41,781 bases of DNA from an uncultured Collinsella sp. (GTDB lineage Bacteria; Actinomycetota; Coriobacteriia; Coriobacteriales; Coriobacteriaceae): the NCBI GenBank assembly GCA_900757185.1, contig CAAEMX010000054.1, positions 1 through 41,781 of the forward strand. The letters are read 5' to 3'. Under the pieces are notes generated by a model that saw nothing but the letters and a program-made list of their open reading frames with translations, did no database searches and was not told the origin of the DNA. This document shows positions 17,019 through 23,932 of this stretch, piece by piece. Both the position numbers and the translations under genes were made by a program. Each line of letters opens with the position of its first letter. The first letter of the stretch is position 1.

Positions 17019-17897
17019 TTACTTGTCGTGAAGGACGGTGCCGAGGAAGTCGGTGTCGAAGGGCACGGCTTCGGCAAAGGCGTAGTCGCCGTCGCTGGCG
17101 ATGAGCAGGTAGTTTTCCTCGCCGCTGAACTTCGCATCGCCACATGGGACCACCCAGGCGTGGACGAATACCTCGAGTGCCGTGGCAGCGCAGTCGCGAA
17201 GGAACGTCACATCGCTCCCCTCGTTTGCGCTCACGATATTGGCCACGTAGATACCCCCGGGGTTCAGGCTGCCCCGCACCAGGCGCAGCGCCTCAACGGT
17301 CACCAGCTCGCGCACGGGCTCGGCACCGCCAAAGCAGTCGCTCACAACGACGTCGTAGCGACGATGGCCCACGCTCGTCACACCCAGATACGAGCGAGCC
17401 TCGGCGGTAATCACCCGCAGGCGATCGCCCACCGCGTGCTCCAGTTCATCCAGATAGAACCAACGGCGCGCCAAGCGCGTTATCTCTCCGTCATACTCGA
17501 TGACGTCCATGCGCAGGCCCTCGTGCGACATCAGCGCAAACTTGGGATAGGCAAACCCGCCGCCGCCCAGCATAAGCATGCGGTCGATACCATGCCCGTA
17601 AGCATCACGCATTGCGTCCTCAGCCTCAAACACATCGTCAAATGCACGATAGTACGCAAAGACTGGCTCCGCCCAACGATCGCCAACATAGCTCGCGCTT
17701 TGGTAGACGCCGCCCTGTACGAGCACGCGGACCTCGTCACCGCTCTCGTCGTGCACACGCTTCACACGTGCCAACCCGTTGCGGGTCCTCGCGACCTGCA
17801 GACAGGCAGCACGAACAGCGACAGCGGCCGCACCAAGCGCCGCAGCTCCCAGGGCAACGCCGGCAACAACACCAGCGGAAACACTCGGCTTGTTCAT
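17019..17897 (-). CDS. Spermidine synthase-like methyltransferase-fold protein, membrane anchored
   Basis: A 292-residue protein with an N-terminal hydrophobic Ala/Val-rich helix (about residues 8-32), then a Rossmann domain of the spermine/spermidine synthase type: RMLMLGGGGFAYPKFALMS (nucleotide loop), MDVIEYDGEITRLARRWF, and DVVVSDCFGGAEP. True spermidine synthases have a D-(S/T)-x-D-P-like catalytic loop; here it is DCFGG, so aminopropyl transfer is doubtful and another SAM-dependent reaction is possible. It starts directly after the stop of elp3 and is probably co-transcribed with it. The short gap to the convergent helicase has only a weak hairpin. Confidence 0.75.
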   Translation of the reverse strand: MNKPSVSAGVVAGVALGAAALGAAAVAVRAACLQVARTRNGLARVKRVHDESGDEVRVLVQGGVYQSASYVGDRWAEPVFAYYRAFDDVFEAEDAMRDAYGHGIDRMLMLGGGGFAYPKFALMSHEGLRMDVIEYDGEITRLARRWFYLDELEHAVGDRLRVITAEARSYLGVTSVGHRRYDVVVSDCFGGAEPVRELVTVEALRLVRGSLNPGGIYVANIVSANEGSDVTFLRDCAATALEVFVHAWVVPCGDAKFSGEENYLLIASDGDYAFAEAVPFDTDFLGTVLHDK

Positions 17898-19805
17898 CTA
17901 GAGCTCCTTTTGCAGATAGAAACCATGGTCGCAAAAACCCAGGTGACGATAGTACTCGCGCGTACCGATCGCGCTGATCACGTTGATGTGCGTATACCCC
18001 GCATCCCGAGCAATCTGGCACGCACGCTCCACGAGCAGACGCCCCAGACCGTGATGCTGAGCCGCCTGGCCCTGATCGCCCACACGTGCCGCCATACCAT
18101 AAACGTGCACCTCGCGAATCATCGCCTCCTCCGGCCCCGTCGGCAGCTCGTCCGCGTGCGCGGCAACAAACGAACGGTCGGGCAGCGACAGACGTAAAAA
18201 GCCCGCGATCTTGCCTTCGGGCGTCACCCACTGCAAAAAGCGCTCGTGCGTCACCGGCGTCTCGTACACCACCTCCTCGTCAAGGGTCAGCTCATCCAGG
18301 TCGGCACCCGCCGTGCTGATCTCGCGATAGCGAATCTCGCGCACCGTCGCACCGTCACCCCGAGCAGCCAGGCGGTTCTCAACGAGCTGACGTAGGTTGG
18401 GCTTCTTGTTGCCCACCATAATGTCGTCGGAGCTAAAGTCGCGAATCATGCGGCTAATGCGACAGAATGCCGGCGTCACCACAATGTCGTCGGCCAGCAC
18501 ATCGAGCAGCTCTTCCTCGGTATAGGGACGCCACTCGCCGCGCTCATAGCAGCCCACCAGACGCGAGCCCTCGATGAGCGCGCACGGGTAGACCTTGACC
18601 TCGTCGGGCATAAAGGCACCCTCGGTCATAAAGCGCTCGTAGTCGCGTTTGTCCCCCTCGGGCGTGGCACCCAGCAAGTTGAGCATAAAATGCGCGTGGA
18701 TCTTAAAGCCAAACAGGCGCGCAAGCGAAAACGCCCGCTCGATCTGTGCCACCGAAATACGACGCTCATTGATATCGAGCAGATGCTGGTCAAGACTCTG
18801 GATACCCATCTGGATCTTGGTGCAGCCCAGGCGGCGGATGAGCGTGAGCGCCTGCGGCGTTACGGCATCAGGGCGCGTCTCGATAACGAGTCCCACCACG
18901 CGATGCTTCGCCGTCTCGTTGATGCGCTGCTGCCGCTCAAGCTCTTTCATCGTCGCCGTCTGCCACTCGGCGACCTCGCCCCACGGCGTACCGGAGCCGT
19001 ATAGTCGACGCACCGCGCGATTATAACCACCCACGGCGGCATCCACACGCCCCTGCTCGCTGGCAACGCCGCTCGCAAGCTCGGCCTCATCAGTCACAAT
19101 GCCGGCAGCCCTATAGCGTTCGCGACGCTCCGCCACCACCGGCGGCAGGGCATCGGCGGGAGCGTCATCGAGCAGGCGCCCTGCCTCGGCACGGCTGATG
19201 CCCGGACGCGCCAACATGGGGTTTGCCGCCACGCCGGCGACGGCATCGTCATTGAGCGCACGGAAGAGCTCCGACATAAACCATGCCTGATACCCTTGCG
19301 GATAGTCGCTCCAGGTACCACCGAGCACGATGAGCTCGATCTTATCGGTCGCATGCCCCATCTGCGAAAGCGCAGTCAGACGAGCGCTCACCTGCAAATA
19401 CGGGTCAAAGCAATTTTGCTCCGCACGGGCACATGCCGGCTCGGCATGAAGATAGCTTTTGGGCATGCGCAGGTCGTTGGGGCAAAACAGGCAATCGCCC
19501 GAGCATGGCCAGGGCTTGGTGATAACGGTAATGGTCGCCACGCCCGAAGCCGTGCGACGCGGCTTCATGCGCAGCACCTGCAGCAGTCGACGTTCCACCT
19601 CGGCATCGACATTCCACCCAGCCCACCGAGCCGGCTCCTCACGTTTAACCCGCTGGTAGAACGGCAGCAGACGGCGCTTGGCCAAATCGCGTTTGTCGGC
19701 ACCCTCACGGCGCGCCTCGGCATGTATCAGTTTGACGAGCGCCTTGTCGTCCACGGTCTCGCCGCGACGCAGGGCCTCAAGTATGTTCAAGATAATCTGT
19801 TCCAT
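17898..19805 (-). CDS. elp3: Elp3-type tRNA uridine(34) acetyltransferase/radical SAM enzyme
   Basis: A 635-residue protein with the full Elp3 layout: N-terminal tRNA-binding region, radical SAM domain with a Cx3Cx2C cluster motif (PCSGDCLFCPN; C101, C105, C108) followed by RMPKSYL, the TKIQMGIQSLD segment, and a C-terminal GNAT domain (GLGRLLVERACQIARDAG, then INVISAIGTREYYRHLGF). Elp3 makes the carboxymethyl group on wobble uridine 34 of tRNA from acetyl-CoA. In eukaryotes this needs the Elongator complex; bacterial Elp3 acts without it. The ATG at 19805 has GGGG upstream. A Trm9-like methyltransferase lies 2 kb away on the other strand, which would complete a cm5U to mcm5U route. Confidence 0.92.
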   Translation of the reverse strand: MEQIILNILEALRRGETVDDKALVKLIHAEARREGADKRDLAKRRLLPFYQRVKREEPARWAGWNVDAEVERRLLQVLRMKPRRTASGVATITVITKPWPCSGDCLFCPNDLRMPKSYLHAEPACARAEQNCFDPYLQVSARLTALSQMGHATDKIELIVLGGTWSDYPQGYQAWFMSELFRALNDDAVAGVAANPMLARPGISRAEAGRLLDDAPADALPPVVAERRERYRAAGIVTDEAELASGVASEQGRVDAAVGGYNRAVRRLYGSGTPWGEVAEWQTATMKELERQQRINETAKHRVVGLVIETRPDAVTPQALTLIRRLGCTKIQMGIQSLDQHLLDINERRISVAQIERAFSLARLFGFKIHAHFMLNLLGATPEGDKRDYERFMTEGAFMPDEVKVYPCALIEGSRLVGCYERGEWRPYTEEELLDVLADDIVVTPAFCRISRMIRDFSSDDIMVGNKKPNLRQLVENRLAARGDGATVREIRYREISTAGADLDELTLDEEVVYETPVTHERFLQWVTPEGKIAGFLRLSLPDRSFVAAHADELPTGPEEAMIREVHVYGMAARVGDQGQAAQHHGLGRLLVERACQIARDAGYTHINVISAIGTREYYRHLGFCDHGFYLQKEL

Positions 19806-19825
19806 GTCCCCATTGTAAAGGCAAA

Positions 19826-19855
19826 GGTGCCGAAGCCAATCTCGGCTTCGGCACC
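19826..19855 (-). terminator. Intrinsic terminator after the DUF4097 gene
   Basis: GGTGCCGAAGCC (19826-19837) and GGCTTCGGCACC (19844-19855) make a perfect 12-bp stem with a 6-nt loop. On the minus strand it is followed by TTTGCCTTT, so it ends transcription of the XRE/DUF4097 pair before elp3. Confidence 0.75.
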
Positions 19856-19902
19856 CTCATCAAACAGCGCGGCTACGTTTGCGGGTCTCCGAAAACCGCA
19901 TG

Positions 19903-20805
19903 TCACTCCGAATCAAACGACATGTCGCCCGAACCGACCTTAAAACGATACGTGGCAGATTTATCACCGTTGTCGAATTCAAGATTCAAAATGGTCTCGC
20001 CGTCGTAGCCAAGCGGAAGGAAATCGCTCTCGAAGTCGCCGCTGCCCACGGTGAGGCTCGCCTTAAAGCCCGTAGAGTTCGGAACCGATATCTCCACATC
20101 GCCCGAGTCCACGCTTACGTCCATCGACTTCGCGGGGGCCTGGTAGAGCTCGAACGTCACATCGCCCGAACCGACCTCAGCACTGAGCGCATCAGTCACG
20201 CTGCCCGTAAACTCTACATCTCCCGCACCCAGGAAAAGGTCAAAACCATCACAGATGACACCGGCAATCTGCAGATCACCCGAGCCCACGTGCGCGTTGA
20301 TCCCCTTCAGATGTTCGGCAACACGGCGCGGCAGCTCGACCGTAACTGAGCGATCGATTGCCTTACCGTCATCACTTCCAAACTGGGAAACCTTGAGCGT
20401 CGAGTCCTCGACGGATGCGATGTTTTGCGTCGCGGCCTTGGAGGCATCCATACCCTTGGCAACGCGTCCCCGCTCGATAACGCGAGCCTTGTTGCCATCA
20501 ACAACCTTGACGTCCACCGTAGCCGCGGCGATATCGAAATCAAGGTAGCGGAACTCATCGGCATCAAAGGTCGCACTCGAAAGCTGCTGAGGTTGAGCGG
20601 AATATTTACCGCCATCGTTCATAAAATCGTCGTCGCCGACCACATCGTCCATGCCAAACAAGCCGGATGCAATATTGCCGAGACCCCACGGGCCATCAAA
20701 ATGAATCAAAGTCCGCGAAATACCAAAGACAAGTCCGATGATGAGCACGAACGCTCCGATGCCAACGCCCAAGCGTACCTTGGATTCATGCGAAAGCTTC
20801 ATCAT
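19903..20805 (-). CDS. DUF4097 beta-repeat membrane-anchored protein
   Basis: A 300-residue protein: a short cytoplasmic N-terminus, one transmembrane helix (about 12-30), then an extracellular right-handed beta-repeat region of the DUF4097 type, with recurring D-x-x-V-G-S-G-D-x-x-F turns (AHVGSGDLQIAGV, FLGAGDVEFTGSV, SAEVGSGDVTFEL, SVDSGDVEISVP, LTVGSGDFESDFL). Function is not established; such proteins are commonly encoded beside envelope-stress or XRE/PspC regulators. Its start overlaps the XRE gene as ATGA, so both come from one transcript, and the regulator probably controls or senses with it. Confidence 0.8.
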   Translation of the reverse strand: MMKLSHESKVRLGVGIGAFVLIIGLVFGISRTLIHFDGPWGLGNIASGLFGMDDVVGDDDFMNDGGKYSAQPQQLSSATFDADEFRYLDFDIAAATVDVKVVDGNKARVIERGRVAKGMDASKAATQNIASVEDSTLKVSQFGSDDGKAIDRSVTVELPRRVAEHLKGINAHVGSGDLQIAGVICDGFDLFLGAGDVEFTGSVTDALSAEVGSGDVTFELYQAPAKSMDVSVDSGDVEISVPNSTGFKASLTVGSGDFESDFLPLGYDGETILNLEFDNGDKSATYRFKVGSGDMSFDSE

Positions 20806-21524
20806 TCATCACCCTCTTTGGCGATCGGGTCAGCGGTAGTCGCGGTAGCCACGCCAGCATCAACCGCAGCGGAAGCATCCTGCACCTGAGTCCTAGCCGT
20901 CACCGGTGCCGAACCAACCTGAATATCCCCGCGCGCCCAATCACCATCGAGTGCACGCGCCACCCAGTGATAGATGGGAATCGTAAAGAAGATCAGCGCG
21001 GCAAAGGGGCCGGCACCAAACGGGAACATCAGCAAAAAGAACAGCAGCCAACACACAGCCCAATACGGGAACGACTGGAACGGGCCCTTCACCGGAGTCG
21101 AGCCAACCGCACCGCCACTCGTCGCCTGCGCCGTAGCGGCATTGGCGGCCTGTGCACTCCAGCTTGCCGCTTGCGCCGCCTTGGCCGCAGCATCACTCGC
21201 CTGCGTTGCCGCCTCGGTAGCGCGTGCCGCCGCCTCGTGGGTACGGGCACGCTCCGCCGCCTCGGCCTCGCGCTGACGGGCGCGGTCCTCGTTCTCAAAC
21301 TCGATATCGTCCTCGATCTCATCGCTCGGATTGAGCAGCTCGTCCAGGCTCACGCCATAGAGCTTGGCGAGCGAGATCAGGTTCTCGGTATCGGGCGAGC
21401 TCTCCGCACGCTCCCATTTACTGACCGCCTGGCGCGACAGCCCCAGCTTTCGCGCCAGCCCTTCTTGGCTAAAACCCTTGCTGCGACGAAGGTCGGCGAG
21501 CCGCTGCGCAGTTTCTACATTCAT
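20802..21524 (-). CDS. XRE-family regulator with C-terminal membrane segments
   Basis: A 240-residue protein. Residues 1-60 are an XRE/Cro helix-turn-helix (LRRSKGFSQEGLARKLGLSRQAVSKWERAESSPD), then an acidic stretch, a long Ala-rich charged helix (about 85-150) and two hydrophobic helices (about 168-205, WAVCWLLFFLLMFPFGAGP onward), ending in an Ala/Thr-rich tail. A DNA-binding domain tied to the membrane suggests a membrane-linked sensor-regulator. ATG at 21524 is chosen because AGGAGG lies 5 nt upstream; the longer frame to 21773 has no such site. Its 3' end overlaps the DUF4097 gene by 4 bp. Confidence 0.8.
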   Translation of the reverse strand: MNVETAQRLADLRRSKGFSQEGLARKLGLSRQAVSKWERAESSPDTENLISLAKLYGVSLDELLNPSDEIEDDIEFENEDRARQREAEAAERARTHEAAARATEAATQASDAAAKAAQAASWSAQAANAATAQATSGGAVGSTPVKGPFQSFPYWAVCWLLFFLLMFPFGAGPFAALIFFTIPIYHWVARALDGDWARGDIQVGSAPVTARTQVQDASAAVDAGVATATTADPIAKEGDE

Positions 21525-21642
21525 GGTTCCTCCTATGCGATGCCAGCCGTGCCGCCGGACCGTTTTTGTTCTTAAGGCGCCTTGCACAGTTAAAAATCTA
21601 TCCGCCACCGCCAAAAGCATGCCACCTATTCTAGTGAGATTT

Positions 21643-21671
21643 TTGACAACCGGCGGTTGCGGGCATATATG
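21643..21671 (+). promoter_or_regulatory. Consensus-like promoter for the Trm9-like gene
   Basis: TTGACA (21643-21648), a 17-nt spacer and TATATG (21666-21671). Transcription would begin near 21678 and leave a leader of about 114 nt before the GTG at 21792. Confidence 0.55.
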
Positions 21672-21791
21672 AGCTGCGGAAATGTGTCCAAACAAAGCAA
21701 TGACCCGCAGCTCGGTTGTCCCCGTTGCGGCGTTAACGGTAGTATGGTCGTACTGTTTATTCCGCACCGCCAACGGAGGGAGTTCCGCGCC

Positions 21792-22664
21792 GTGAACCGC
21801 GATTTCGCCTCATCGCTCATTCAGCTCAACAATACGTTCTATCGCGAGCACTCCGCCTCCTTCTCCGATACGCGCCAGGCACCGTGGCCCGGCTGGGTAC
21901 GCACCATGGACATAGCGCTCGAGCAGCTCGACGTCGCCACGATCGAGCATCCTGTCCGCGTCTTCGATCTTGCCTGCGGCAACATGCGATTCGAGAACTT
22001 TGCCGCCGGCGGCGCACTTTCCGCCAAGGGCGTCGACGGCGCAAACCCCTCGGCAGATGCCAGTTGCCCGTTTGAGTTCTATGGTGTTGACTCGTGTCAG
22101 GATTTGGCTATCGATGCGCACGGTCACGCCCTGCGCATTCCCAACCTGCACTTCCAGGAACTCGACGTACTCGATGCCCTCATGAAGCTCAACCCCGCCG
22201 AGACACCCGACGTGCTTTTCGACGCCCCGCTCGCCGACATCTCGGTCTGCTTTGGCTTTATGCACCACGTGCCGTCGTGCGAGTACCGCGTACGCGTGCT
22301 CGACGCCCTGGTGCGCCAGACGCGCCCAGGCGGCATCATCGCCATCAGCTTTTGGGAGTTTATGAACGACGAGCGCATGGCGCGCAAGGCCGTTCGCGCC
22401 GAAGCCCGCGCCGAGCTCACCCCGCCGTTTGAAAGTTACGATTCCGCGCAGTTTGAAGCCGGCGACCACCTCATTGGCTGGCAAAACGACCGCCACGCCT
22501 ACCGCTATTGCCATCACTTTGACGATCAGCAGATCACCGACCTGGTGCGCGGCGTGCGCACATTCTACAAGAGCGGCGAGGTCCCCGTGCGCGAGCTTGA
22601 GCGCTTCCATGCCGATGGTCGCAGCGGCGAGCTCAACCGTTACGTGATTCTCAAGCGCCTGTAG
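21792..22664 (+). CDS. Trm9/ABH8-like SAM-dependent methyltransferase
   Basis: A 290-residue class I methyltransferase. SAM motif I is FDLACGN (58-64). Three segments resemble eukaryotic Trm9/ALKBH8 tRNA methyltransferases: the N-terminal FSDTRQAPWPGW (24-35), the central FGFMHHVPS with R-rich helix and RPGGIIAISFWEF, and the C-terminal YCHHFDDQQITDLV. Trm9 methylates cm5U34 to mcm5U34, the step after Elp3. GTG at 21792 is chosen because GGAGGG lies about 10 nt upstream; a longer frame from 21657 lacks a site. It is followed by trmB 118 bp later on the same strand. A different methylation target is possible; family assignment is by motif reading. Confidence 0.75.
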   Translation: MNRDFASSLIQLNNTFYREHSASFSDTRQAPWPGWVRTMDIALEQLDVATIEHPVRVFDLACGNMRFENFAAGGALSAKGVDGANPSADASCPFEFYGVDSCQDLAIDAHGHALRIPNLHFQELDVLDALMKLNPAETPDVLFDAPLADISVCFGFMHHVPSCEYRVRVLDALVRQTRPGGIIAISFWEFMNDERMARKAVRAEARAELTPPFESYDSAQFEAGDHLIGWQNDRHAYRYCHHFDDQQITDLVRGVRTFYKSGEVPVRELERFHADGRSGELNRYVILKRL

Positions 22665-22782
22665 GCATCGGCGACTTGCCGCCGAGCCGCACCGCAACTT
22701 TCGGGCAAGCTATGCCCCACCCTTTTCAACCCATTGATGGAACGTGCTGCCATGCGTTCCATACTCATGATCAAGGAGCCTC

Positions 22783-23622
22783 ATGGGAGCCGTCCACGTT
22801 CGCACGCCTAAGAACTTTGTGCTCGAGGAGCGCCTGGAGCGCTACGCCGATGCGATTGAGACGAACCCCGAGGCCTATGCCGGAGATTGGCGCGAGGCTT
22901 GCGCGCCAGTTGGCAGCAAGCCCTTCGAACACCTTCACCTGGATCTTGGCTGTGGCAAGGGAACGTACCTTGTAGAGCGCGCGGCCCACGAGCCAAACAC
23001 CCTCTTTATCGGTATGGACCAGGAGCCCATCTGCATCGCCTATGCCGCACAGAAAATCTGCGAGCAGGAGCTGTCCAACGCACTCGTCCTGCCCCGAGGC
23101 GCCGCATCGCTGCCGCAGCTGTTTGCCGCAGGCGAGCTCGATGCCATTACCATTAACTTTCCCACGCCGCAGCCCAAGGCCAAGTACGCCAAAAAACGAC
23201 TCGTCCATGTCGACCATCTGATGCTCTACCGCCCGCTCTTTTCAGCCGGCGCCACCGTCACACTGCGAACCGACAGTAAGCCATTGCGCGACTACGCCCT
23301 GGGGCAGTTTGCCGCGGCCGGCTACGACACGCTTTGGGTAAGCGACGACGTCCGCCGCGACCATCCCGAGCATCCCGAGACCGAGTACGAATGCCGCACG
23401 CGCGAGATGGGTGCCGTCGTCTATGGCATTTGCGCCACACCCGGCGCGCAGCCCAGCAATGAACAGCTCGCGGCGGGCCGCGCGCAGGAGCAAAGCCTTG
23501 CCTGCTACCTGCCCGAAAACCTCGATGAGCTCACCTATGTACCTCTGGGCATGGAAGAGGCCGTCGAGAACTTTAGAAACCGCGCCCGCAAAGGCAAGAA
23601 GCGCCTGCCGCAAGAGTCCTAG
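22783..23622 (+). CDS. trmB: tRNA (guanine-N7)-methyltransferase TrmB, divergent
   Basis: A 279-residue TrmB-like enzyme that would make m7G46 in tRNA using SAM. SAM motif I is LDLGCGKGTYL (53-63), followed by NTLFIGMDQE. The family signature FPDPWPK-x-R-H-x-KRRL appears here as FPTPQPKAKYAKKRL, with the first Asp and the Trp changed, but the catalytic T-D pair is kept in LRTDSKPLRDYAL. The C-terminal extension of about 60 residues is longer than in B. subtilis TrmB. AAGGAG precedes the ATG. It is the last gene of the tRNA-modification neighbourhood; a 123-bp repeat follows 66 bp downstream. Confidence 0.8.
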   Translation: MGAVHVRTPKNFVLEERLERYADAIETNPEAYAGDWREACAPVGSKPFEHLHLDLGCGKGTYLVERAAHEPNTLFIGMDQEPICIAYAAQKICEQELSNALVLPRGAASLPQLFAAGELDAITINFPTPQPKAKYAKKRLVHVDHLMLYRPLFSAGATVTLRTDSKPLRDYALGQFAAAGYDTLWVSDDVRRDHPEHPETEYECRTREMGAVVYGICATPGAQPSNEQLAAGRAQEQSLACYLPENLDELTYVPLGMEEAVENFRNRARKGKKRLPQES

Positions 23623-23687
23623 GGGCTTCTGATGGTCGCGGCGTCGGCAAACAAGCGCAAATTGGCGCCAGCGAACGGCCCTCAAAC

Positions 23688-23810
23688 CTAAGTGAGTAGA
23701 CTTTTTAGCAATAGCCAAGCACAACCCGCATAGGAGAAAATAAAACCGCAGGTAGAGCCCTTGCGAAAAAGCCATATGCTCGCACTATTGCAAAAAGTCT
23801 ACTCACTTAG
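23688..23810. repeat. 123-bp inverted-end repeat, copy 1
   Basis: Starts CTAAGTGAGTAGACTTTTT and ends with the inverse AAAAAGTCTACTCACTTAG. The stem continues inward in this copy with GCAATAG/CTATTGC. The centre has ACCGCAGGTAG, shared with copy 3. It is exactly as long as copies 2 and 3 and contains no reading frame. It lies between trmB and the Ski2-like helicase. It resembles a MITE or a structured intergenic repeat. Confidence 0.85.
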
Positions 23811-23932
23811 CTAGCGCCTGCACCAAACGGCTGAGCGGAACGCCCATTTCCTGCATTTTCTCGCGCGCTGGCATCCCGCGCCGCCGCTACGCCATAATGG
23901 ATGGCGGACAAACGCGAGAGAAAGTTACCCGC

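Noticed and set aside
17004..18197. 397-codon plus-strand frame opposite the spermidine-synthase-like gene and elp3
   Set aside because: It crosses two well-supported minus-strand genes and has no ribosome site or domain.
23688..23810. CRISPR or insertion sequence explanation for the 123-bp repeats
   Set aside because: Copies are far apart, not an array with spacers, and no transposase gene lies between the ends.
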